From Planctomycetota bacterium (GTDB lineage: Bacteria > Planctomycetota > Planctomycetia > Pirellulales > Pirellulaceae): a DNA stretch of 9,353 nucleotides. The position numbers and the translations under genes are program-made. Positions 1-8,841 of this stretch are shown here, piece by piece. How positions within the stretch are numbered: the first letter of the stretch is position 1; every line of letters begins with the position of its first letter. The notes below the pieces were generated by a model. That model ran no database searches. It was not told the DNA's origin and saw nothing but the letters and a program-made list of their open reading frames with translations. Location of the stretch: positions 1 through 9,353 of the forward strand of contig JAJSAJ010000110.1 in assembly GCA_024274855.1 (NCBI GenBank). Reading direction: 5' to 3'.

Positions 1-47
1 CGAAAAACGTCCACCACACCTCTTTGAGGGTAAAGGGCCGCATCACG

Positions 48-3000
48 ATGAAATCATTCCTTATGGCTGTCTTGCTGTTGGCGCATCCGGTTGCACTCCA
101 GGCCGCCAACTCCTTCATCGTGAAGGACGGCCGAGGTCAGGCTGAGATTATCATCACGACGAAACCGCCGCGCACGACGCTTCTGGCAGCCGTGGAGCTT
201 CAGACGTACATCGAAAAGATCTCGGGCGCGAAGCTGCCGATTGTCACCGAACCGAGTGACAGCGTCAGGGTAAAAATCTATGTTGGTCGCAGTTCGCACA
301 CGGACAGGTTGAAGGTCACTTCCTAGGGACTCAACAGCGGTGCTTATCGGATCACATCGGGTCACAGCTGGCTCGTACTGATTGGCGACGACACCGACTT
401 CGTGCCCTTGGAGCCATGGCCACGAAACAATCGGGATGTTCATGGAAAAGTGAAGACCGAATGGGAAAGGATGACTGGAGAAAAATGGGGCCATCCTCTA
501 TCGCAATTGTGGAAACGCTATACCGGCCCAACATCCCGTTTTGGCACGCCGAAGGAGGAGGCGGTCAACAGAGAGGGCAATGTGAACGTCTGGAGTTTCG
601 ATGAACGTGGATCGTTCAATGCGGTTTGCGGCTTTTTGAGGCGGCTCGGCGTTCGTTGGTACCTTCCGGGCGAGCTGGGGGAAGTAGTGCCGTCACTAGA
701 CACAATCCCTCTGGAGACAATCGACGAAACGATCCGACCTGACTTCAACTTTCGCAACGTCCATGTTCGGATGGGACACCGCGACACGGCGATGTGGGCA
801 ATGCATCTGGGGTTTCGCGATTCCTATAATTTCCTACACATCGCCCATGGGTTGGCGCTTATGACGAATCATCGTGAAGAGATTTTGAAGGCGCACCCGA
901 AATGGTTCGCACTTTACGGCGGCAAGCGTCAGAACCAACCAACTCAGAGGTATAACCATCTGTGTTATTCGAATGAGGAACTTGTTCAGGAAGCTGCTCG
1001 TTTCGCCCGCGCGCAATTCGACCACCTGAACTTCGATGTAGTTTCGATCATGCCTCCTGATGGCTACACGGCCATGTGTCAATGCAAACGCTGCGAGGGC
1101 AAGGACACTCCCGAGCGTGGTTATCGCGGGGGATTGTCCGACTACATCTGGGGTTTTGTGAACCGCGTGGCGAAAGAGGTGAAGAAGACGCATCCGGACA
1201 AAATGATCTCCAACTGCGCCTACGGCATCTACACGCTGCCACCACTGAAAATCGACAAACTGGAGCCGAATGTCCAGGTGATCATTGTCGGCGGCCGACG
1301 CCCGACGAGTAACCGGCCTGAACAACAAGAGTTGCTTCGACAACTACGTGAGGACTGGGTAAAAAAGACGGACAACCCGATCATCATCTTCGAAAACTAC
1401 CCGTTCACGGATCGAGGATGGTACTTGCCCTCTTTTGTGCCCCATGCCCTGGGCGAAAGTGTCAACGCTACGAAGGGCATCTCGCAAGGTGAAGATATCT
1501 GGCTCTCGGGAAACTTTGATCGAGTGGGCGTCGGCTACAATCACTTTCCCGTCTATTTCACGCAACGAATGTACTGGGGAGGAAGGAAGAAGGATGTCGA
1601 TGCCCTGTTCGATGAATACTGTCACCTGTTCTATGGTTCCGCCGGAGAGCAAATGAAAGTGTTCTTTGAGTACTGCGAGGATAACTGGCAGGATATGGAG
1701 CAGGACAAGACGAAGGCGGACGGCGCGCTCGAGCGTTTTGCCGCCGCGAAAACAGCTGTCGCCGCCGGTTCTGTTTTTGGTCGGCGCATCGCACTGGTCG
1801 ACGAATACCTGGAGGGACTCAGGAATAAGAGTCGGCAGATGGGTCAAAAACGCGGCCTCGTGCCGCAGATGCGTCTTCTCAATGAAGCCGCTGCCGGAGA
1901 CATCGTCATTGATGGGCAATTGGATGAAGCGATCTGGGCAAAGTCCCCGTATGTCGGTCGCTTGCGGGAATTGCAGACAGGCCGCCTGCCGACCTTCGGC
2001 ACTACCTTCAAGGCCGTATGGGGCAGCAACGGCAGCATCTATTTTGGCATTCGTTGCGAAGAACACCTCGGCCAGAAACCAAATGTCGGTACTGTGAAGA
2101 ATGACGACTCGTCCTTGTGGTACGGTGATGTGATCGAGATCCTGCTCGAGACCGAATCGCATTCGTATTACCAGATCGCGGTCAATCCGTCCGGAGCGAT
2201 CGCTGATCTCGATCGAGCGGCGGCGAAGGGGCAGTGGTTTGACTGGGATTCGAAAGCGGTCGTCGCAACGCGAGTAGCGGACGACCACTGGACCCTCGAG
2301 ATTCGGATTCCGGTCGTCCAGGACAAAAACGATCCGCTGCATCAGATCATCGGTCGCAAGCCGTCTCGCAGTCTTCCGTGGCACTTCAACATCTGCCGTC
2401 AACGCATCCGCGACAACGGCCAGGAGTTATCCGCTTTCTCGCCGACCGGTACATCCGGCTTTCACGAGCCGATGAAGTTCGCGCATTTATTCAGAGGCTT
2501 GTCGCGCAAGTTCTCCTTCGCGACGTTGACGGGAGACTATCTTGAAGACAGTAAGGCGGCAATCGATCTGATGAAGAAACGCAGGCTCGAGGATGCATTG
2601 GCGGCGTTCGTCGCGATTGCCGAAAGAGATGTGACTGACTTTCAGAAGTCTAGTTCTTTCGAACAGGCTGCCACCTGTGCCCGTTTGCTGAAGGACTATC
2701 AGCGAGCGGCGGAACTGGCTGATCAGATTCCGCTGGAGACCATTGCAAAAACCGTTCGGATGGAGAATCTGTTGGCGAAGCGCAAGTCACGAGATCTGGT
2801 CGAGCAGTTTGGCCAGGAGGACCTCAGCCGATGGCCGTTCTGGCAGATTGGCCATGCCTCCTTTGTCCGCGGACGTGCGCATGCCCTTGCCGGTGACGGC
2901 ATTAAGGCTGAAGCGGATTTCAAGAGGGCGCTTGAGTTCAGCGCCGACAAACGAACACGGCTTAGGATCTTGCATCTGATCGGCAATAACCGGGAGAAGA

Positions 3001-3350
3001 ATCTGAAAAATGGCGACTTGGCTCTGGAAGCATATCGGCAAATGATAGCCGAGGCTGGGAACAACAACGGTAGTGCTGAGTATTTCCGATGCGTTCAGGA
3101 CGCCGCGCGGATACTGAGAGGCCAAAAACACCTCGACGACGCATTGGCCACGTTGCGTCGCGTGAATGTCGACAAACTGCATGGATACTGGCGAGGTTCG
3201 ATATTGTGCGATCTCGGTGAAACACTGGCGGCCACAGGCCGCAAAGCCGACGCCCTGGCCGCCTACCGCGCGGTGCTCGCCGACGACTCGGTCACAGAAA
3301 GAGATCGAAAAAAAGCCGACTCGGCGATTCAATCTCTCGGAGGTAACTGA
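48..3350 (+). CDS. Exported DUF4838 / CBM9-like / TPR-like protein, interrupted by an in-frame TAG
   Basis: Predicted exported glycan-active protein of 1100 codons; the enzymatic reaction is unknown for DUF4838, which resembles TIM-barrel glycosidases next to a GH67 N-terminal-like domain. I chose ATG 48 over TTG 24 because it directly opens a signal peptide (MKSFLMAVLLLAHPVALQA) and has AAAGGG at 32-37. Residues about 20-135 look like the GH67-N-type domain (AVELQTYIEKISGAKLPIV). Residues about 225-545 are the DUF4838 core, with the typical PPDGY segment followed by a CxCxxC cluster at C344, C346 and C349. Residues about 615-810 are CBM9-like (IDGQLDEAIW, later DVIEILLE and HWTLEIRIPV). Residues about 828-1098 are helical, TPR-like repeats. 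Codon 93 is TAG (324-326), yet the frame continues with family-like sequence (GLNSGAYRITSG, then WLVLIGDDTDF) before the GTG at 402. The natural stop is TGA 3348-3350. Gene callers would report only 402-3350, which lacks the signal peptide. Confidence 0.85.
324..326 (+). other. In-frame TAG (codon 93) inside the DUF4838 gene
   Basis: The stop falls between KVTS and GLNSGAYRITSG in an otherwise continuous frame. The 25 codons between it and the next possible start (GTG 402) are all sense codons and encode what looks like the usual DUF4838-protein N-terminal region. One base change from a sense codon such as GAG, CAG or AAG would create it. No frameshift is needed to restore the protein. Confidence 0.85.
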
Positions 3351-3405
3351 AGAAACACTCTGGCAACTGCTCGTCGCGAGCTCCGCGGAAGAAATATTCG
3401 GCCTG

Positions 3406-3410
3406 AAGGA
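3406..3410 (+). promoter_or_regulatory. Shine-Dalgarno site for the GH38-like gene
   Basis: AAGGA lies seven bases before ATG 3418. It supports that start, which also opens directly into a signal peptide, over start codons further upstream in the same frame inside the DUF4838 gene. Confidence 0.65.
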
Positions 3411-3417
3411 AGATCCA

Positions 3418-6087
3418 ATGAAATCTGTCTATCTGACTTTTGCGATCGCCATCTGCTTGTTTGCGCAATCTGCGTGCGACTGCCCCGGTGCTGAGACGCC
3501 TACCGATGCCGGCCAGAAGACCGGGCCGAAGTTGGAAGAAATCATTCTCGTCTTCAAGACCCATTTTGACATCGGCTACACGGACCTGGCGTCCAAAGTC
3601 GTCGAGCGTTACCGTACTTCGATGATCGACAATGCATTGGATGTCGTGGATGACAGTCGGGGCTTGCCTGCGGATCAGCAGTTCGTCTGGACCATTCCGG
3701 GCTGGCCCATGGCGAAGATATTGGAAGACTGGAAAGGCCAGACGTCGGAACGAAAACGGCGAGGGATGGAGGCATTTCGTCAAGGGCGTTTCGTCGTTCA
3801 CGGCTTGCCTTTCACAACCCACACCGAGACGCTTTAAGAAGAGGATTTGGTCCGAGGCCTATCCTACTCAGCGGCCCTCTCGCGGCAAGCCGGTCTCGAA
3901 CTGCCGCGTGATGCCAAAATGACCGACGTACCCTGCCATAGTTGGATCGTTCCGACATTGCTGGCCCATGCGGGAATCCAGTTCCTCCATATCGGCACGA
4001 ACAGCGGATCAAGCGATCCCAAGGTTCCGCTCCTGTACTTTCGCGAGGGACCGGACGGATCACACGTACTCACGATGCACGTGAACGGTTACGGAACCGG
4101 CTACCTGCCCCCAAACAATTGGCCCTACAAGACCTGGCTGGGATTAATCCACACCGGTGATAACCATGGCCCACCGCGTCCCGAGGAGGTTCGCAAGCTG
4201 CTTGAGAAGATCGGCCAGAAACTGCCGAATGTGAAAGTTCGGATCGGCCGGCTGTCGGACTTCAGCGATGCGATTCTTGCGAAAGAAGATCTTGAGACGA
4301 TCCCGATCGTGCGCGGCGACACACCCGATACTTGGATTTACGGGCCGATGTGCGACCCGCAGGGACGGATTGCCGCGCGCCGCGCGCACGTGAACCTGCC
4401 GACGGCTGAATCGTTGACGACAATGCTAGAGGCGTGGGGAACCGGAGCATCCGAGGGCAGCGAGTCCCCGAATCCCTGGCAATTGATCGCCAACGGCTAC
4501 GAGCAGAGCCTGCTTTACGGCGAGCATACTTGGGGCGCTTCGCTGGGATGGATTGGGTATGCGATGTCTTATGCACCCGACTGGCACGAACACTTGGACA
4601 AGCGGCACGCGAAAATGGTCGCCTCCTGGGACGAGCACAGTGCGTATGCCAACCGGGCCAAGGCGATCAGCAGCTCACTCCTGGACAACCAACTCGTGCG
4701 TTTGTCTCAGGCGATTGACAGCAATCGCCGGCGAGCGGCGGTCTACAATCCGCTTCCGTGGACACGCAACGGCTTGGCTCTGGTCGACGGGACACTCCAC
4801 TTCGTTCGCGACATCCCGCCGATGGGATACCGCACCCTTTATTGTTCTGAGTTGGAACAGCGATCCAAAGAGGTCCATTCTACGTCGGAGGAAATGCGGG
4901 CCGGCCAACATATCCTTGAGAATGACTTTTTTCGGCTTACTTACGATGTCGACCTGGGGCGTCTTACATCCCTGCTGGACAAGCGATCCGACCGTGAGCT
5001 TGTTCGACCACACTCGGAAGGTTTTGGAAACTTGTTGTACGAACGTTTCAGCGCCGACCAGTGTGACCAGTTCATGCGAGACTACGCCGTGATTTTCCCA
5101 ACATGGGTCACGACGCAGTTCACAAAGCCGAACCTGCCTCGTGACATACCCTATCGCGCCGTGCGGCCCGGTTCGATTGGCAGTTGTATTGAATCACGAA
5201 ATGCCGATTACCGATCTGTCCGCTTTATCTACCGTGACGATCCGACTTTGCCTTGCAAACAGCTAGGATACGAAGTTCGCCTCTACGATAAGATCCCCGC
5301 CATCGATATCACTCTGTCCCTCGAGGGCAAACGTCCGGATACGTGGCCCGAGGCGGGTTGGATGGCATTGCCGCTTAATATTGATCAGCCGAGCTTTCGG
5401 CTCAGCCGACTCGGTGGAATCGTCGATCCGAAAGAGGATATTATCCCTGGCAGTAACCGGCATTTGTTCTGGCTTGAACACGGTATGGCCATTTACGGCA
5501 GCGATGGATACGGCGTGGGGATCTGCCCTATCGACGCCCAGTTAGTCAGCCTGGGAAAGCCCGGTTGCTGGCAGTTTTCCTTGGACTACGTGCCCGAGAA
5601 GGCCAACGTGTTCGTCAATCTGTTCAACAACCAATGGAACACGAACTTTCGTCTCTGGAATGAGGGCTCGTGGCGGCAGACAGTACGTTTGTGGACGTTC
5701 CAGAAGTACGATCCTCAAGAATCACTAATCCGCCCGGCATTGGAAACACGGTTCCCCATGGTTGCCAGGACGGCTTCCGAATTCAAGAATCGTGGGCGTC
5801 AGCCACTGGAAGCGACTGGTCTAGAGCTTTCACGGCGCGATGTCTTGATCACGTCTTTCGGCATCGATCCGGTCACGAAAAAGCTGATGCTTCGGCTCTG
5901 GGAGCAGGCCGGCAACGACGGTCCGTGTGTGATCACACTGCCAAAAGGCCTGGACGTTTCGGCGGCTCAGCCCTGCGACTTGCGAAATCGTCCCCTCGGT
6001 GATCCGATCCCGATCCATGACGGTCGCTTGCGGGTCGAGATCGGGCACAACGCCCCGGTGAATTTAGAATTGGTTCGACCTCAGTGA
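3418..6087 (+). CDS. Exported GH38 / alpha-mannosidase-like hydrolase (DUF5054-like), interrupted by an in-frame TAA
   Basis: Predicted exported glycoside hydrolase related to GH38 alpha-mannosidases; the substrate is not evident. From ATG 3418 the frame has 889 codons. Residues 1-19 or so are a signal peptide (MKSVYLTFAIAICLFAQSA). The catalytic N-terminal domain begins with VFKTHFDIGYTDLA; H49 and D51 match the His-x-Asp metal site of GH38. D170 in KMTDVPCHSW is the likely counterpart of the GH38 nucleophile. The rest, about residues 300-885, is the long beta-rich C-terminal part typical of GH38, ending in a final beta-sandwich (LMLRLWEQAGNDG). Codon 140 is TAA (3835-3837), between THTETL and EEDLVRGLSYSA, with the same frame open on both sides. 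Translation from TTG 3847 alone would lose the signal peptide and the H49/D51 site. The gene starts 67 bp after the DUF4838 stop, so co-transcription is likely. The DUF5054 label is from memory; the GH38-like assignment is firmer. Confidence 0.82.
3835..3837 (+). other. In-frame TAA (codon 140) inside the GH38-like gene
   Basis: The frame reads HGLPFTTHTETL, then TAA, then EEDLVRGLSYSAALSR, without a shift. The stop lies between the first metal-site motif (H49, D51) and the predicted nucleophile (D170), so neither half could be a working catalytic domain. A single change from GAA, CAA or AAA, among others, would create it. Confidence 0.85.
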
Positions 6088-6575
6088 GATTGCCGAGATC
6101 TTGCGGAGCTACGACGCAGAAACAAACATCCTGGAGTATTTGATTCGACATAACACTTTAGCCGAATGGCAAGTTGCCGGCTGAACGGGAGTAAAGAGTA
6201 GAACACGAATCACCACTTATCTTCACTTATCCAGATCGAAGACTCAAGTGAACGATCTGTGCGCATCCCTTCTGGTTCGACTCTGAATACAAAGAGATTG
6301 CGGCCTTTGAAGCCTGCATGCCCATAAGCAAGGGAAGCGATGCCGAAGGAATCTCAGTTCGCGAGCTGAGTGGAGGGCAAGCGATTACGTTGTTGCACCA
6401 GGGTCCATACGAAGAACTGGGACGGTCATACGAGAAAATCACGGACTATGTAAAGGAACATGGATATGAAATCCAGTGTCCGACCCGTGAGGTCTATATC
6501 AAAGGTCCCGGCATGATATTCAAGGGGAATCCCAAGAACTACCTGACCGAAATCCAAATGCTGATCCAGGAGTAA
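6071..6575 (+). pseudogene. Decayed MerR-family regulator with GyrI-like effector-binding domain
   Basis: Two pieces of one regulator type are visible. The first (about 6071-6184, ending in TGA 6182-6184) encodes WFDLSEIAEILRSYDAETNI followed by LEYLIRH, which resembles the second half of a MerR DNA-binding domain running into its dimerisation helix. It has no start: a TAG lies upstream at 6065-6067, and its beginning overlaps the last codons of the GH38-like gene. The second piece, in a different frame, is open from 6252 to TAA 6573-6575. It encodes HPFWFDSEYKE, FEACMPISKG, ISVRELSGG, HQGPYEELGRSY, REVYIKGPGMIFKGNP and YLTEIQ, the hallmark segments of GyrI-like (AraC effector-binding) domains. 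ATG 6318 would give an 85-aa protein, but the family-like sequence continues upstream of it and no ribosome site is seen. Most of the coiled coil and the first GyrI strands are missing. The GyrI assignment is strong; the MerR fragment is moderately sure. Confidence 0.72.
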
Positions 6576-6756
6576 GAAGAACAACAGAATGCCATCACTG
6601 GCGGCCACCACCGGTTACTTCTGACCGGACATTCCAGACTCTGGTGGTTGCCGGCCGAAATGCCGAAGGAAACAGCGGGGCCCGTGTCTCAAAGACTGAG
6701 GCTACGATCTCCTCCCACCCTCGGAGCCGCTGTGCCATCCATGGGTCCCTTCCTGC
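6576..6756. other. Convergent intergenic gap
   Basis: The gap lies between the end of the GyrI-like remnant on + and the end of the SWIM gene on -. I see no convincing coding sequence. Apart from the inverted repeat at 6600-6656, there is a 7-bp inverted repeat (ACAGCGG at 6672-6678 with CCGCTGT at 6727-6733) separated by 48 bases, which may be chance. No T-rich run marks a classical terminator for either strand. Confidence 0.6.
6600..6656. repeat. Imperfect inverted repeat, possible bidirectional terminator
   Basis: The left arm GGCGGCCACCACC (6600-6612) pairs with the right arm GGTGGTTGCCGGCC (6643-6656), with one mismatch and one bulge. A smaller hairpin, CCGGT (6611-6615) with ACCGG (6624-6628), nests in or competes with it. 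Its place between convergent genes suits transcription termination, but there is no T-tract and the loop is long, so the role is uncertain. Confidence 0.3.
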
Positions 6757-8592
6757 TCAATCAAGCAGCTGACTCCAACGTTGGCGGTGAAATTCCGTGC
6801 GCGCTGCCTGCAGATACGTGGCACAGGCCAGCAAAGCCATGGCGAAGTCCGCGCGTTGGCCGCGTTTCGCGCCCCCTGTATCAGAATCATGAGCCGTTTC
6901 GGCGGCGGCCGAGGCAAGCGTATCGATCAGCGCTACAGCCGTAGGATAACCGTACCGCCGTAGCGCCGTAACTGCTCGACGATGCGCAACCGTTTCGATA
7001 CCCGCCACGGCACGGTGTCCACCAAGCACAGCTGCGCGGAGACAACAGTCCAAGTTCTCCAGTCCGTCATCGGTCAGTGAAGACGCCTGTTGTTGGTCCA
7101 ACACAGTCTCCACACCCCAGCGTGATGTTCGATCGATGTGATGGCGTTGCAACCGATCGATACCCAAATTGCATCGGCCCTGCCATTGATTGGGCAGTTG
7201 CAAACGCGGTGCCGGCGTTTCACCGTCTTCTCGGAGAGATTCCGACCCCGGCGGCCCGATCGCCAACAGCTCGACCTCACCGGCCGTTTCCATACGCAAT
7301 CGACCAACACAACGCAAACGCAAACCAGGGCACCGCGTCAGCAACGTCAGGTTGTCACGAAACGCGAGCCCCGGATCATCGATCGCGATTCGCAAACGCC
7401 ACGGTCGTTCGAGCCTATCGACTTTGGCCAAAAGAGCCGGACCGAACGCACCGAGCACTTCCGCCTCAAACGCAATCAAATCCCAGCCGCCGCGTCGCCC
7501 ATCAGCTGGATCATTGGCCGCACGAAACACCTGCTCCAGCTGCTGGCAGGGCGGTTGAACGAACCTACGTAGCGCGACACCATCGTCGAAGTCCGCATCG
7601 CCTTGAACGGCCCACCGAGTCTTCTTTCCTTTGCTTAAGCGTCCGTCGGCCGCTGCGCTGAGATTCTGAACGATCAGACTCTTGCGGCACAAGTCACTTC
7701 CTTGCAACGTGGTCGCTCCAAGCTCGATTCCCACATGATAGGCCTGCACCACCAGATCGGCGTCTCCAGTCCGCACTTCCGTAATCTGGTGCATACTGCC
7801 ATCCGGGGCCAGCAGATGGATGCAAACCCCCGCGTATCCGCTACGTGTCAGGATCGGCTCGGCGAACCACCCGTGCAAACGAGAGATGGCCAGCGCCCCG
7901 TACTCACGACGATTGGTTCCGACAATCGACGAAGGCACGGCCTCGCAGCCGCTCAGCAGTTCAGTGGCAAGAAGCCCGGCAAACACATCTTGTTGCAGTG
8001 AATCGCTGTCGGCAATGTCACTCTGCGCCCGCAGACGCCGAGTCCCCTCGGCGATCCGCAGCACCGTATTTCCCAGCATCGGCAGACCGGCCACACGGCA
8101 CTCGTGACCGGCTCGCAGCAACGCGGACTGGAGCAGTGTACCGGACGCCCTTGCACCAACCCGCAACACGCCACTCAGCGCATCGCGCACACGAAATGCC
8201 GTTTGCAGCATTTCCGGAGTAACCACAATTGATTCGCGAACCGCAGCCACGCTCTCCGCCGTGTTTGCGATCGATTCCGTCTGCGCATCATGCCCGTCGC
8301 TCGCATCCGCCACCGTATCCAAGGCAGTGACGCACGCTAGAATGTGATGGCACTTAGGTGCCAGCAGGCAGGTACAATGCAATTGCTCCATCGCCTGAAT
8401 TGCGCCATCGACCATTTCGATACAAACGGTTTCGTCGCCCGCCGCCACCTCCCAGCGGTTGCCACGCTGAGTCCAACTCCACGACTGTGCAACATTTGGC
8501 TGTTTGTCCAGGCGGCGGCGCACGCGTCCCGGTGCCATCTCGATCATTGAGGCAAGTACGGTTGGCTCGATTGTGGGACGATTGGTTGTCAC
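6757..8592 (-). CDS. SWIM zinc-finger protein of a SWIM / MoxR / VWA-type cluster
   Basis: A 611-aa cytoplasmic protein with no signal peptide or membrane segment. Residues 73-83 carry a SWIM zinc finger of the CxCx(n)CxH type, CTCLLAPKCHH, with C73, C75, C81 and H83 as predicted zinc ligands. It follows a short N-terminal region (about 10-70) of the kind that usually precedes it (RGNRWEVAAGDETVCIEM). The remaining 500 or so residues have no motif I can name; they are rich in Ala, Leu and Arg. SWIM fingers bind DNA or protein partners; the target here is unknown. The start is GTG (8590-8592): an in-frame TGA lies shortly upstream and no better start exists in between, although no clear ribosome site is seen. 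The stop is TGA 6757-6759. The gene lies downstream of a VWA gene on the same strand, an arrangement seen in SWIM-DUF5691-MoxR-DUF5682-VWA clusters (established knowledge). Frame and motif are intact. Confidence 0.85.
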   Translation of the reverse strand: MTTNRPTIEPTVLASMIEMAPGRVRRRLDKQPNVAQSWSWTQRGNRWEVAAGDETVCIEMVDGAIQAMEQLHCTCLLAPKCHHILACVTALDTVADASDGHDAQTESIANTAESVAAVRESIVVTPEMLQTAFRVRDALSGVLRVGARASGTLLQSALLRAGHECRVAGLPMLGNTVLRIAEGTRRLRAQSDIADSDSLQQDVFAGLLATELLSGCEAVPSSIVGTNRREYGALAISRLHGWFAEPILTRSGYAGVCIHLLAPDGSMHQITEVRTGDADLVVQAYHVGIELGATTLQGSDLCRKSLIVQNLSAAADGRLSKGKKTRWAVQGDADFDDGVALRRFVQPPCQQLEQVFRAANDPADGRRGGWDLIAFEAEVLGAFGPALLAKVDRLERPWRLRIAIDDPGLAFRDNLTLLTRCPGLRLRCVGRLRMETAGEVELLAIGPPGSESLREDGETPAPRLQLPNQWQGRCNLGIDRLQRHHIDRTSRWGVETVLDQQQASSLTDDGLENLDCCLRAAVLGGHRAVAGIETVAHRRAVTALRRYGYPTAVALIDTLASAAAETAHDSDTGGAKRGQRADFAMALLACATYLQAARTEFHRQRWSQLLD

Positions 8593-8841
8593 GATAGCAA
8601 CAGGATACTCATTACGCTGTCAACACTTCGAAACCACTGAGACGATGGGGAACCGATTGACAGGATTCAAGGCATCCGCCGAGGCATCACTCCCAGGAGA
8701 CGGGCAGTCCCACCAACTCAACACTCTCCACCCAAAGGCATCTTCTTGAGGTTGTCTACTCCTGGAAAAGCGGCCGAACGATCCGGGTCCCGCTCGGATA
8801 CTCGGCGAATTACCGGCTACGACCTTCATAAGCTATCCTGG
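8593..8841. other. Intergenic spacer between the VWA and SWIM genes
   Basis: The 249-bp spacer contains no ORF with recognisable protein features on either strand. On the - strand a TTGACA lies at 8618-8623, but nothing resembling a good -10 box follows at the right distance. The length leaves room for a separate promoter for the SWIM gene, but I cannot identify one. Confidence 0.5.

Noticed and set aside
24..26. TTG 24 as start of the DUF4838 protein
   Set aside because: It would add eight polar and basic residues before the signal peptide. ATG 48 begins the signal peptide directly and has AAAGGG upstream.
402..404. GTG 402 as a true start of a separate 982-aa gene
   Set aside because: The 25 codons between TAG 324 and this GTG encode the missing middle of the N-terminal domain in the same frame. 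No signal peptide follows the GTG.
1344..2402. 352-codon open frame on the - strand
   Set aside because: It is a shadow of the DUF4838 gene: it lies fully inside that gene, has no recognisable domain, and the + strand frame has clear family motifs.
3466..3480. Lipoprotein signal in the GH38-like protein (FAQSAC)
   Set aside because: The residue at -3 is Gln, not the usual Leu/Val/Ile, so a type I signal peptide is the safer reading.
324..3837. Genome-wide reassignment of TAG/TAA, or pyrrolysine at TAG 324
   Set aside because: The GyrI-like frame ends at TAA 6573-6575 and the VWA frame at TAG 8842-8844 at natural protein ends, the latter followed by a second TAG. Pyrrolysine would not explain the TAA, and DUF4838 is not a pyrrolysine family.
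3847..3849. TTG 3847 as a true start of a separate 746-aa gene
   Set aside because: It falls in the middle of a conserved segment (EEDLVRG). The purine-rich stretch before it is too close to serve as a ribosome site, and the resulting protein would lack the H49/D51 metal site and the signal peptide.
7077..7661. Open + strand frames of up to 194 codons opposite the SWIM gene
   Set aside because: The translations are rich in Arg, Pro and Ser with no recognisable domains, as expected opposite a high-GC coding gene.
8595..8623. Sigma-70 promoter for the SWIM gene (TTGACA plus TTGCTA, 17-bp spacing)
   Set aside because: The would-be -10 box matches the consensus at only one of six positions and ends about two bases from the start codon.
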